Assembly: GCF_024609325.1 (NCBI RefSeq)
Contig: NZ_JANHMQ010000001.1
Coordinates: 1,116,001-1,180,000, forward strand
Origin: Geothrix fuzhouensis
GTDB lineage: Bacteria > Acidobacteriota > Holophagae > Holophagales > Holophagaceae
Reading direction: 5' to 3'
Length of the DNA stretch: 64,000 nt
The notes beneath the pieces are model-generated. The model saw nothing but the letters and a program-made list of their open reading frames with translations. It was not told the DNA's origin and did not search any database. How positions within the stretch are numbered: position 1 is the first letter of the stretch; each line of letters opens with the position of its first letter. The translations under genes and the position numbers were made by a program. Shown in pieces: positions 1 through 7,618 of this stretch.

Positions 1-486
1 GATCCACCCGGCTGACACGAGGCGTGCCGTGTTCATGTCACGGGTCCAGAGGATCACCAGGGACAGGCTGTACCAGGGATGCCGCACAAAGCGGTGCAGC
101 GACGAGATCCTGAGCGGTTCCAGATCCTCCGCGCTTTCGCGGCCCATCCGGATCTGCCGCCAGCCCAGGAATTCCTTCAAGTCGTACCCGGCCGGCCCGA
201 ACACCAGGACTCCAGCTGCGACGAGGGCCAGACCGTTCATCACCCACGCCGCCGGACCGGTCCAGCGCCAGAGCCAGGGTCCGGGGCGGTACGCCAGCAG
301 CCAGAGGATCGGCAGCAGCGTCAGCCCGGCCACCAGGTTGTAGAACAGTCGGTAGGCCGGCACCAGACGCGGGCAGTGCAAGGCCGTGACCCGTTTTAAT
401 CCAAGGGAGGCCAGGCTGGAGTGCACGGCCGCGAAGGCGACCCATGCGAGGCAAAGCAGGAATACATTGGCGGTGTCAGAACCCAT
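1..486 (-). CDS. Partial isoprenylcysteine/phospholipid-type membrane methyltransferase
   Basis: Open from an ATG at 486 to the window edge without a stop (162 codons), so the C-terminus is outside. Hydrophobic stretches at about residues 6-22, 45-65 and 78-97 indicate a polytopic inner-membrane protein. An R-H-P-W-Y motif at 135-139 followed by another hydrophobic run is the hallmark of the ICMT/PEMT/NnrU-like methyltransferase superfamily, whose SAM-binding site is formed by the C-terminal helices. The early H-S-S-L-A and Y-R-L-F-Y-N segments resemble the subgroup with a conserved HS motif in the first loop. It is divergent from psd, with a 69-bp shared upstream region. The substrate cannot be told; the frame and family are fairly sure. 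Confidence 0.72.
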   Translation of the reverse strand, partial: MGSDTANVFLLCLAWVAFAAVHSSLASLGLKRVTALHCPRLVPAYRLFYNLVAGLTLLPILWLLAYRPGPWLWRWTGPAAWVMNGLALVAAGVLVFGPAGYDLKEFLGWRQIRMGRESAEDLEPLRISSLHRFVRHPWYSLSLVILWTRDMNTARLVSAGWI

Positions 487-555
487 GTATCGATTGTGGG
501 CGCCTGAGTCTTCGAGGGCCACCGGCGGAACCGGCTGGCGGGTTATCCTGTTGCG

Positions 556-1488
556 ATGCATCTGACTTGGCCCCAGCCCGCGCGTGTTGCGCTCGTCCTA
601 GCCCTGCTCTGGGTGGCCTATGTCCTGCTCTGGACGCCCGGCCCCCTGTCCTTGAGGGTGCTGGGACTGTACCCGAAGAAGCTGGGTTCGCGGGTGGTGG
701 GCTGGGCCGCCGCCTGCCCTCTGCCCCGCGCCTGGCGTCAGCCTCTGCTGGGGCGTTTCGCAGGCCACTACGGGATCAACCTGGCGGAAGCGGAGCTTCC
801 CCTGGGTGACTATCCCAGCCTCCAGGCCCTGTTCACGCGGCGTCTCAAGGCGGGCCTCCGCCCCCAGGACGCCGCCACGCCCGGCGGCCTGAACAGTCCC
901 GTGGACGCCCGCATCATCGCCAGCGGCCGCATCGAGGCCGACACGGCCATCCAGGCCAAGGGGCTCTCTTACCGCGTTTCGGAACTCTTGAAGCACGAAC
1001 AAGGGGCCGGGCGCTTCGAGGGCGGCCACTACCTCACGCTTTACCTCTCGCCCAAGGATTACCACCGCATCCACGTGCCGCTGGAAGGCAAGGTCAGCGC
1101 CGTCAGCCGCGTGGAAGGAGAGCTCTGGCCCGTGAATGACCTCAGCACCGGCGCCATTCCGCAGCTCTACGAACGCAACCGTCGCGCAGTCTGGATGGCC
1201 CTGGGCACGGGCCCTTGTGAAGGACTGGAAGTGGCTGCCGTACTGGTGGGTGCCACGCATGTGGGTGGCGTCGTGATCGACCGGCGCTGGCTCGCTGGAC
1301 GCGACCTGCCGAAAGACGGTGGCTTCGCCGTGGACCTGCTGCCCTGCGCGCCCGGCGAAGACCTCGGCACCTTCGAATTCGGCTCCACCGTGGTGCTGCT
1401 GATCGGGGGTCCCAGAGCCGGTGACTGGGTTCCGCTCCAAACCCAGGGCAACGTGAACGTCGGACAGCGTCTGGGGGCCTACCGGTGA
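556..1488 (+). CDS. psd: Phosphatidylserine decarboxylase
   Basis: Converts phosphatidylserine to phosphatidylethanolamine at the inner membrane using a pyruvoyl group made by self-cleavage. 310 residues, normal for the long (E. coli-like) class. An N-terminal hydrophobic helix (about 9-27) anchors it. The triad is visible: D117 in SPVDAR, H173 in the LSPKDYHRIHVP block, and the self-cleavage serine S277 in F-G-S-T (276-278), which replaces the more usual LGST. The last four bases overlap the GTG start of scpB, so the two are translationally coupled. No strong Shine-Dalgarno is seen before the ATG. Confidence 0.95.
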   Translation: MHLTWPQPARVALVLALLWVAYVLLWTPGPLSLRVLGLYPKKLGSRVVGWAAACPLPRAWRQPLLGRFAGHYGINLAEAELPLGDYPSLQALFTRRLKAGLRPQDAATPGGLNSPVDARIIASGRIEADTAIQAKGLSYRVSELLKHEQGAGRFEGGHYLTLYLSPKDYHRIHVPLEGKVSAVSRVEGELWPVNDLSTGAIPQLYERNRRAVWMALGTGPCEGLEVAAVLVGATHVGGVVIDRRWLAGRDLPKDGGFAVDLLPCAPGEDLGTFEFGSTVVLLIGGPRAGDWVPLQTQGNVNVGQRLGAYR

Positions 1489-2159
1489 ACGAAACCGAGA
1501 TCTTCAATCAGGATCCTCTCTGGGACGAGGGCGGGGACCTGCCCGGCGCGCTGGAGGCTCTGTTCACCGCGGCCGGCGAGGTGCTGGATCTGGCTCGGCT
1601 GAGGGAACTCACCGGCCTGGGCGACGGCGCCCTCCAGCAGGGCATCGAGAAGCTGCAGGAGCGCCTGAGTGGGCCCAGCGGCCTGCGCCTCCTGGAAGTG
1701 GGCGGCGGGTGGCGCATGGCCACCAGCCCCCTCTACAAGGAGATGGTCGCCCGGCTGGTGACCACCACCCGGAGTGGCAAGCTCACGCCGGCGCAGATCG
1801 AGGCGCTGGCCATCATCGCCTACCGCCAGCCCGTCACCATCACCGAGCTGAATGCCATCCGCGGCGTCACCAGCAGCGCCAACCAGGTAAAGAGCCTCAT
1901 GGAACGGCAGCTCATCACCCCCGCCGGCCGCAAGCCCGTGGTGGGCCGCCCCATGACCTATGCCACCACGCAGGCCTTCCTGCTGCACTTCGGCCTGAAG
2001 AGCCTCCACGACCTGCCCCGGCTGGAGGATTTCGGCGAAGGCCGCCTGGAAGCCCAGGCCCTGGCCGGCCTCGAACCGCCACTGCCCGAAGACGGTCTGT
2101 TCGGCGGAGGGGCGATGGAGAGGATCGAAGACCTGCCGGACGAAGGGGCCGAAGCATGA
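1485..2159 (+). CDS. scpB: Segregation and condensation protein B
   Basis: Kleisin-associated winged-helix protein that dimerises and binds ScpA in the SMC-ScpAB condensin on the nucleoid. 224 residues. It has the two winged-helix halves; the second contains the family-typical segment LTPAQIEALAIIAYRQP (about 104-120) and later VVGRPMTYATT. It starts at GTG 1485, four bases inside psd. ScpA, which usually sits immediately upstream of scpB, is not in the window; here scpB follows psd instead. Its stop overlaps the ATG of the next small gene (ATGA), suggesting one transcript. Confidence 0.93.
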   Translation: MNETEIFNQDPLWDEGGDLPGALEALFTAAGEVLDLARLRELTGLGDGALQQGIEKLQERLSGPSGLRLLEVGGGWRMATSPLYKEMVARLVTTTRSGKLTPAQIEALAIIAYRQPVTITELNAIRGVTSSANQVKSLMERQLITPAGRKPVVGRPMTYATTQAFLLHFGLKSLHDLPRLEDFGEGRLEAQALAGLEPPLPEDGLFGGGAMERIEDLPDEGAEA

Positions 2160-2407
2160 GCCAGCCCACCACCCTCAGCCTCCAGGAACAGCCGGAGAAG
2201 CCGAAAGCCGAGAGCCCCACGGGGTTCTTCCTCCAGTCCTGGCAGAAGGGCTGCCTGCTGGTCGTGCTCCTCGGCGTCCTCTACCTGCGGATCTGGCGCC
2301 GCAAGCGGGCCCATGTCCTGGTGTGCAGCCACTGCGGCAAGAAGAATCCGCCCCATCAGAGCAACTGCCAGAAGTGTGCTGCGCCGCTGATGCGGATTCA
2401 TGAATAG
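2156..2407 (+). CDS. Small membrane-anchored zinc-ribbon protein
   Basis: 83 residues, starting at an ATG that overlaps the scpB stop by four bases. One hydrophobic helix at about 32-45 is followed by a basic stretch (WRRKRAH), as expected for a cytoplasmic-facing C-terminus. Two CxxC knuckles follow (C57-S-H-C60 and C71-Q-K-C74), a minimal zinc ribbon of the kind found in DUF/zinc-ribbon_2 proteins. I do not recognise a named family. The tight coupling to scpB argues that it is real and expressed with psd-scpB; its role is unknown. Confidence 0.7.
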   Translation: MSQPTTLSLQEQPEKPKAESPTGFFLQSWQKGCLLVVLLGVLYLRIWRRKRAHVLVCSHCGKKNPPHQSNCQKCAAPLMRIHE

Positions 2408-2443
2408 CTGGGCGGCGAAACCGCTCCACCACCCAGAGGTCGA

Positions 2444-2674
2444 TCAGAATTCGATGTCGATGGACTCTTCGGCGAGGTCGTTCTCTTCGCCCAGCACTTC
2501 ACAGGCGGCGCCGTACATCTGAAGCACGGCGGTCTTGCGGTTGCTCAGACTCGTGAGCAGTTCCTTCACGCGCTGTACTTCGGTGGCGATGGTGTTGTTG
2601 ATCTGGGATACCTCGGAGCGGCAGCGCTCGCGCGTCGTCTCGTAAAAGGCCTTCTGATCCTGGCTCAGATCCAT
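2444..2674 (-). CDS. Small coiled-coil protein, unknown function
   Basis: 76 residues, acidic C-terminus (EESIDIEF). Residues about 5-50 are rich in charged residues with heptad-like spacing (QKAFYETTRERC, INNTIATEVQRVKELL), predicting one long helix or coiled coil. A GGGAG ribosome-binding site lies 6-7 bases before the ATG at 2674. It sits between two convergent units, downstream of the kinase fusion on the same strand (71-bp gap). No membrane segment or signal peptide. Not a family I recognise; the codon use and RBS support a real gene. Confidence 0.6.
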   Translation of the reverse strand: MDLSQDQKAFYETTRERCRSEVSQINNTIATEVQRVKELLTSLSNRKTAVLQMYGAACEVLGEENDLAEESIDIEF

Positions 2675-2745
2675 GGCAACTCCCTGGGCGATGAAAGGTA
2701 CGGAAAAGCTGATCTTATCCCGATCCCCGAGTCACGACCACTGGC

Positions 2746-4713
2746 TCAGGACCACCGGGCGATGGCAAGCAGGGCCACGAGGAGCGCCGCGAGGCCCAGG
2801 ATCACCGGCAGCAGCCAGCGAGGGCGGGGTGCGGCGTCGGGCAGCGGCTCGATGGGTTCCAGCGATTCCAGGGTGGACTCGAGAACCTCGCTGGGCAGGG
2901 GGGCCTTTCGGATGGCCGTCTCCGTTTGGAAGGCCAGATTACGGTGCGTGCCGCTCGTCAGGCCGGTGGGTGGCGGGAACCGGGACGCCATCAGGTGCTC
3001 CAGGTTCTCCGGGGTCCCATTGAGCAGGACGTGCATGTATTCCGCCACATCATGTTCCGTGATGGGCGGTCCAAGCCGCTGCAGGTAGTCGCGCAGATCG
3101 CGCTCCATGAAGCGGGCCGAGGGATAACGGTGGTCCACACCCTTCTGGAGCGCCCGGTTCACGATGGCCGCCATCTCCTTGGACACATTCGGATTCAGCG
3201 TGGCTAGGTCAGATATCCGGCCCAGGCGGACCTTCTCGAGCACGCCCAGCTCCGAGTCCGCCTGGAAGCAGCGCTCGCCCGTGAGCAGCTCGAAGAGCAC
3301 CAGGCCGAGGGAATACAGGTCCGACCGGTTGTCCAGGGGCTGGCCTGTAGCCTGTTCCGGGCTCATGTAGAGCAGCTTCCCCTTGAGGGCGCCGGCCACC
3401 GTGTGGCTCGCCTTGCTGGCGGCCTTGGCGATGCCGAAGTCCACGAGCTTGACGGCGCCTTCGGTGGAGAGGATCACGTTCTGGGGGCTGATGTCCCGGT
3501 GGACCAGCTTCAGCTCCCGATCGTCGAAGCCCCGCTTGCGATGGGCGTAATCGAGGGCCGCGGCCACCTTCATCACCACGAAGGCCGCCACCTGCTCCGG
3601 GAACGGCAGGCCGTATTCCCGCACCTTCCGCAGCAGCGTGCGGAGGTCGCGGCCATTCACGTACTCCATGGCGATGTAGTAAGAACTGCCAGCCTTCCCC
3701 AGGTCGAAGATCTGCACGATGTTCGGGTGGGTCAGCTGGGCCGCCAGCTTGGCCTCGTCGATGAACATGGTGACGAAGTCCTCGTTGTCGCTGAAGTGCG
3801 GCAGGATGCGCTTGATGGCGACGATCTTCTGGAAGCCCTGCACCCCTCGCTGCTGGGCCTTGAAGAGCTCGGCCATGCCGCCGATGGCGATCTTCTCCAG
3901 CAGGAAATAGTTCCCGTATTCCTCCAGGACTTCCGGTGGTCCCGCCGGCGCCGGCTTCGCACCCTTCGTCGGTGGGACCGCGGCGGGTCCCGCCGGGGCC
4001 CCGGTCCAGGCAAAGGGATCATTGACCCCGGAGATGCCACTGAGGGTGAAATCCGAGGGTCCCAGAGACTCGATCGGAGCCGCGGACGACGCTGCAGGCG
4101 GAGCCGAGAAAAGGGATGGGGTCGGCGCCGAGACCGAGGCCAGGGCCGGAACCACGCGCACCAGGTTCCTGGCCGGAGCGGGTTCCGGAACGGCCTCCAC
4201 CTCTTCGATCACCCGCCCGAAGATTTCCGCGGCACTGAGGGGTGGTTGCGTCGCCGGCGCCTTCGATGCGGCGGCAGGAGGCACGGGTTCCGCCCCCCCC
4301 TCCAGATCCGCCAGAAGGTCGCCAAAGATGTCGCTGGTCGTGAGCTTGGCGGGTCCGGGCCGGTATCGGCGGAGGATGGCCGCGATCTCGCCATCGGGAC
4401 GGGTCCGTTCCAGGTATTCCTGGACGCCTGCCCCGCCCTCCTGCCCGCTTTCCGAGCCCTCGGTGAGCACCAGCACGGGCAGTCGGGGGTTCCGCTCGCG
4501 GAGGCGCTGGACCAGATCGCTGCCGCCGCCGCCGGGGGCCCCGGAGTCCACCAGCAACAGGTCTGGAGCCCGGTCGGCCTGGAGGATGGCCTCCGTCCCG
4601 TCGTGCCGGATCCACTGGACCTCCCAGCCATCGCCTTCCATGGCGGACACCAGGCCAGGAGTCCGCAAGGACTCACCGTCCACGATGAGAAGGAAGGGGC
4701 GCTGCATGGGCAT
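2746..4713 (-). CDS. Receiver-like domain fused to PknB-type Ser/Thr protein kinase
   Basis: 655 residues. Residues 1-118 resemble a response-regulator receiver, with D12 and D56 (L-L-L-V-D-S) present, but only one acidic residue at the first site and the C-terminal lysine replaced (Y-L-E-R-T-R), so phosphorylation is doubtful. A Pro/Ala-rich linker (about 120-265) follows. Residues 268-545 form a Hanks-type kinase: VAIK lysine K301, HRDISPQN catalytic loop (405-412), DFG 425-427, and an MSPEQ segment in the activation region. A C-terminal transmembrane helix (about 633-651) leaves almost nothing outside, unlike PASTA-type PknB. Divergent from rpsU. The kinase assignment is certain; its targets are unknown. 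Confidence 0.93.
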   Translation of the reverse strand: MPMQRPFLLIVDGESLRTPGLVSAMEGDGWEVQWIRHDGTEAILQADRAPDLLLVDSGAPGGGGSDLVQRLRERNPRLPVLVLTEGSESGQEGGAGVQEYLERTRPDGEIAAILRRYRPGPAKLTTSDIFGDLLADLEGGAEPVPPAAASKAPATQPPLSAAEIFGRVIEEVEAVPEPAPARNLVRVVPALASVSAPTPSLFSAPPAASSAAPIESLGPSDFTLSGISGVNDPFAWTGAPAGPAAVPPTKGAKPAPAGPPEVLEEYGNYFLLEKIAIGGMAELFKAQQRGVQGFQKIVAIKRILPHFSDNEDFVTMFIDEAKLAAQLTHPNIVQIFDLGKAGSSYYIAMEYVNGRDLRTLLRKVREYGLPFPEQVAAFVVMKVAAALDYAHRKRGFDDRELKLVHRDISPQNVILSTEGAVKLVDFGIAKAASKASHTVAGALKGKLLYMSPEQATGQPLDNRSDLYSLGLVLFELLTGERCFQADSELGVLEKVRLGRISDLATLNPNVSKEMAAIVNRALQKGVDHRYPSARFMERDLRDYLQRLGPPITEHDVAEYMHVLLNGTPENLEHLMASRFPPPTGLTSGTHRNLAFQTETAIRKAPLPSEVLESTLESLEPIEPLPDAAPRPRWLLPVILGLAALLVALLAIARWS

Positions 4714-4851
4714 CCGGAAGAAGTAGTGAGGGTTAAGGGTAACCAGAGGCTTTCGTCCTCGCCATAACCCCAGTCATGAGGTAGACTTTTCGTTCGGCTC
4801 GGTCCTGCCTGGCAGGCCCTTGTCAATCCACGGGAAAGGAGGTGCATCCAT

Positions 4852-5058
4852 ATGCCTTTGGTCAAGGTCAAAGAAGACGAAACCTTCGAGTTCGCCCTTC
4901 GCCGCTTCAAGCGGAAGTGCGAGAAGTCTGGCATTCTCAGCGAGCTGAAGAAGCGCCAGCACTACGAGAAGCCCAGCACCAAGCGCAAGCGCAAGATGCT
5001 CGCCGCCCGTAAGAAGACCCTGAAGCGCCTCGCTCAGGAGCGCCGCATGATCGGTTGA
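4852..5058 (+). CDS. rpsU: 30S ribosomal protein S21
   Basis: 68 residues, very basic, with the S21 signature ([16 protein letters not shown] and the K-R-K-R-K-M tail). A component of the small-subunit platform near the anti-Shine-Dalgarno end of 16S rRNA. Preceded by an almost perfect ribosome-binding site (AAAGGAGGTG, 9 bases before the ATG). Monocistronic in appearance: a double hairpin and U-rich tract follow directly. The 138-bp upstream region is shared with the divergent kinase gene. Confidence 0.97.
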   Translation: MPLVKVKEDETFEFALRRFKRKCEKSGILSELKKRQHYEKPSTKRKRKMLAARKKTLKRLAQERRMIG

Positions 5059-5112
5059 GATGAAGCTTGGCTTCATCTCGAAAAAGGCCCGCGGAAGCGG
5101 GCCTTTTGTTTT
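5057..5112 (+). terminator. rpsU tandem hairpin terminator
   Basis: Two adjacent hairpins: GAGATGAAG/CTTCATCTC (5057-5079), overlapping the rpsU stop, then AAAAGGCCCGC/GCGGGCCTTTT with a GAA loop (about 5082-5106), followed by GTTTT. The second is a classic intrinsic terminator for rpsU. Confidence 0.85.
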
Positions 5113-5126
5113 ACTGAAGGCTGAAG

Positions 5127-7556
5127 ATGTCGCCCATGAACCCTGAACTCCATGCCCTTGAATTCCCCGATGCGGTACGCTTGATCCAGGCGGGCGCCCG
5201 CACGGCGCCTGCGTGGGCGGCGCTGGGGGCCATGCAGCCCTGGGACGGGCGGACGGGGCTGCGGCGGCTGCATCAGATGGAGCTGCAGGACCTTTGGGTC
5301 CAGGCCCCGGACATGCTGCCCATCCTGCCCATGGACGAGGCCCTGGACGAATTGCTCAATCCGGCGGGCTGGCTGCTGCCGGAGCATTGGCGGCAGCTGC
5401 GGGAGGGCCTCAAGGCCATGGCCCGCCTCCTCAACAGTCTGGCGGCCCTGCCTTGGCCTGAAGTCCGCCCGGCTCCCGTGGGAGCCCACCTGGGCATCGA
5501 CCGCCTGCAGGTGACGGCCGCCTTGCTGCCGGACCCCACATCCATCGCGGAGCGCCTGGCCAAGAGCTTCAACGCCGATGGCCAGCTGGACCCCCTGCGC
5601 ATCCCGGCCCTGGCCAGCCTCCACCGGCACCGTCAGGATGCCTTCCAGACCGTGCAGACCAAGCTCCAGAAACTGCTGCGGGCCACACCCGACGCCTTCA
5701 ATGAAGCCATGGTCGTGGAGCGCAATGGGAGGGCCTGCCTGCCGGTCCGCCAGGAACGGCGAAGCCTGGTGCCGGGCCTGGTGCTAGACCGCAGCGGCAG
5801 CGGCGCCACGGTCTTCATCGAACCCATGGAGGCCGTGCCCCTCAACAACGCCTTCGTGGAGGCCGACCGCGACTACGCCCTGGCCGTGCAAGCCTTCCTG
5901 CGGGACCTGCTGGCCGATCTGCGGGGCCGGCGTGAGGACTTCACCCGCTGGCGGGACCTTCAGGCCCAGGCAGACCAGGGTCTGGCCCTCCTGCGCTGGG
6001 CCGCGCTGTGCGATGGCCGTCTGCCGGACCTGGAAACCGATCCCAAGCAGGGCCGGCTCTGCTTGCTGGAGGCGCGGCATCCCATGCTGCTGCCCACCGT
6101 GCGGGAGGCCATGGGCCTGGAGCCCCTGCCGCATCCGGTGGTTCCCCTGAACCTGGTGCTGGAGGCGGAGAAACCAGGCCTCGTCATCTCGGGATCCAAC
6201 ACCGGCGGCAAGACCGTCGTCCTGAAGACCGTGGGCTTGCTTTCGGTGCTGGCCGCCTGCGGCTGCGCGGTGCCCGTGCAGGAAGGCTCCAGCTTCCCCG
6301 CCCTGCCCAGCCTCCACGCGGACATCGGCGATCACCAAACCATCACGGGAAGCCTCTCGACCTTCAGTAGCCATATTTTGCATCTGAAAGAGATCCTGAA
6401 AAGCGTCCATGACGGCGGGCTGGTGCTGCTGGATGAGCTGGGCACGGGCACGGATCCCAAGGAGGGAGCCGCCCTGGGCATTGCCCTGCTTCAGACCCTC
6501 TCCCGACGCCGCTGCTGGATCCTCTGCTCCACGCACTTGGGCGAGATCAGCCAGTGGGCCCTCCGCCACACGCGATTCCAGAACGCCTTCGTGCAGTTTG
6601 ACGAGGACCGCCTGGCACCCACCTACCGCCTGCTGGTGGGCCAGCCGGGCCAGAGCCGCGCCCTCACCATCGCCGCCAAGCTGGGGCTGCCCAAGGCCGT
6701 GTTGGACCACGCCGACAAGGTGCTGGGCAAGCGGGAGCAGGACTGGCGCGACTTCCTGCGGGAGCTGGAGGCCGAGCGCACACGCCTGCTGGACGAGGCG
6801 GAAACCCTGCGCCAGCAGATGGCCGCCGCCGAGAAGGACCGGGAGATCCTCCGCCAGCGGGAGGAGAAGCTGCGCATCGAACGCGAAGCCTTCCAGCAGG
6901 AATCGAAAGAGAAAGTGGCCCGGGTGCTCGATTTCCTGGATTACGAAGGCAAGCGTCTGGTGAAGGAGCTGAAGGAACGGCAGAAGGCGGCCGAGGTGAA
7001 TGCCGATCGGCTGGGCACCGAGGCTCACGAGCGGGTGAAGCAGCTCAGCCGCCTGGCGGAGGCGGAGTTGGTGCCGCGGGGCGCGAAGCCGCAGGCCCCC
7101 GCCCCCAAGGAGGTCCGGGAAGGCGGGTACGCCCGCCACCGGGGTCTGGGCGTCGAAGGCAAGGTCGTTTCCCTCAAGGGGGACCGGGCCACACTGGAGA
7201 CGCCCCAGGGCCGCCGCCTGGAGTGCCGCCTGGGTGAGCTGGAGCCCATCGGAGCCCGGGAGGCGGCGCCGAAACCCACCGGCAAGGTGCGGGTACGGGC
7301 CGAAGTCCAGGAGATCGACTCCGAGATCAACCTCATCGGCCGGGCCAGCGACGATGTGGACAGCGAGATCTACCGCTTCGTGGAAGAAGCCCTGGCCGCT
7401 GGTCGGCGCATCATCCGCATCGTCCATGGGCACGGCACCGGCCGGCTGAAGGCGGCGGTCCGTGAGGCCCTGCGCGGCCATCCCGGCATCATCCGGGTGG
7501 AGGACGCCCCCCAGAACCAGGGCGGAGCCGGCGCCACGGTCATCACCCTGAAATGA
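5127..7556 (+). CDS. mutS2: Endonuclease MutS2
   Basis: 809 residues. MutS-family ATPase core with Walker A G-S-N-T-G-G-K-T at 356-363, an ST-rich segment (TITGSLSTFSSH, about 405-416) and Walker B LVLLDE at 432-437. A long coiled coil (about 520-640) and a C-terminal Smr nuclease domain with the H-G-H-G-T-G-R-L-K motif near 775 follow. It lacks the mismatch-binding domain I of MutS. MutS2 proteins act on branched DNA and, in Bacillus, on collided ribosomes. The start is ATG 5127 or ATG 5136 (MNPEL); no strong RBS separates them. Transcribed alone, ending at a perfect 20-bp hairpin. Confidence 0.95.
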   Translation: MSPMNPELHALEFPDAVRLIQAGARTAPAWAALGAMQPWDGRTGLRRLHQMELQDLWVQAPDMLPILPMDEALDELLNPAGWLLPEHWRQLREGLKAMARLLNSLAALPWPEVRPAPVGAHLGIDRLQVTAALLPDPTSIAERLAKSFNADGQLDPLRIPALASLHRHRQDAFQTVQTKLQKLLRATPDAFNEAMVVERNGRACLPVRQERRSLVPGLVLDRSGSGATVFIEPMEAVPLNNAFVEADRDYALAVQAFLRDLLADLRGRREDFTRWRDLQAQADQGLALLRWAALCDGRLPDLETDPKQGRLCLLEARHPMLLPTVREAMGLEPLPHPVVPLNLVLEAEKPGLVISGSNTGGKTVVLKTVGLLSVLAACGCAVPVQEGSSFPALPSLHADIGDHQTITGSLSTFSSHILHLKEILKSVHDGGLVLLDELGTGTDPKEGAALGIALLQTLSRRRCWILCSTHLGEISQWALRHTRFQNAFVQFDEDRLAPTYRLLVGQPGQSRALTIAAKLGLPKAVLDHADKVLGKREQDWRDFLRELEAERTRLLDEAETLRQQMAAAEKDREILRQREEKLRIEREAFQQESKEKVARVLDFLDYEGKRLVKELKERQKAAEVNADRLGTEAHERVKQLSRLAEAELVPRGAKPQAPAPKEVREGGYARHRGLGVEGKVVSLKGDRATLETPQGRRLECRLGELEPIGAREAAPKPTGKVRVRAEVQEIDSEINLIGRASDDVDSEIYRFVEEALAAGRRIIRIVHGHGTGRLKAAVREALRGHPGIIRVEDAPQNQGGAGATVITLK

Positions 7557-7565
7557 GCGTTCCAG

Positions 7566-7609
7566 CCGCATGAAGAAGGCCCCGCGAGTGCGGGGCCTTC
7601 TTCATGCGG
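7566..7609. terminator. Bidirectional terminator, perfect 20-bp stem
   Basis: A perfect inverted repeat with 20-bp arms (7566-7585 and 7590-7609) around a GAGT loop, lying between the convergent mutS2 and TonB-receptor genes. The outer part of each arm contributes the A-rich and T-rich flanks (GAAGAAGG/CCTTCTTC), so it can stop transcription from both sides. Confidence 0.85.
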
Positions 7610-7618
7610 GCTACTTGA

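Noticed and set aside
38-454. Minus-strand 138-codon open frame
   Set aside because: Low-complexity Arg/Gly/Pro composition; overlaps the membrane methyltransferase frame, which has membrane segments and a family motif.
5784-7571. 595-codon minus-strand open frame opposite mutS2
   Set aside because: Antisense shadow of the conserved MutS2 reading frame.
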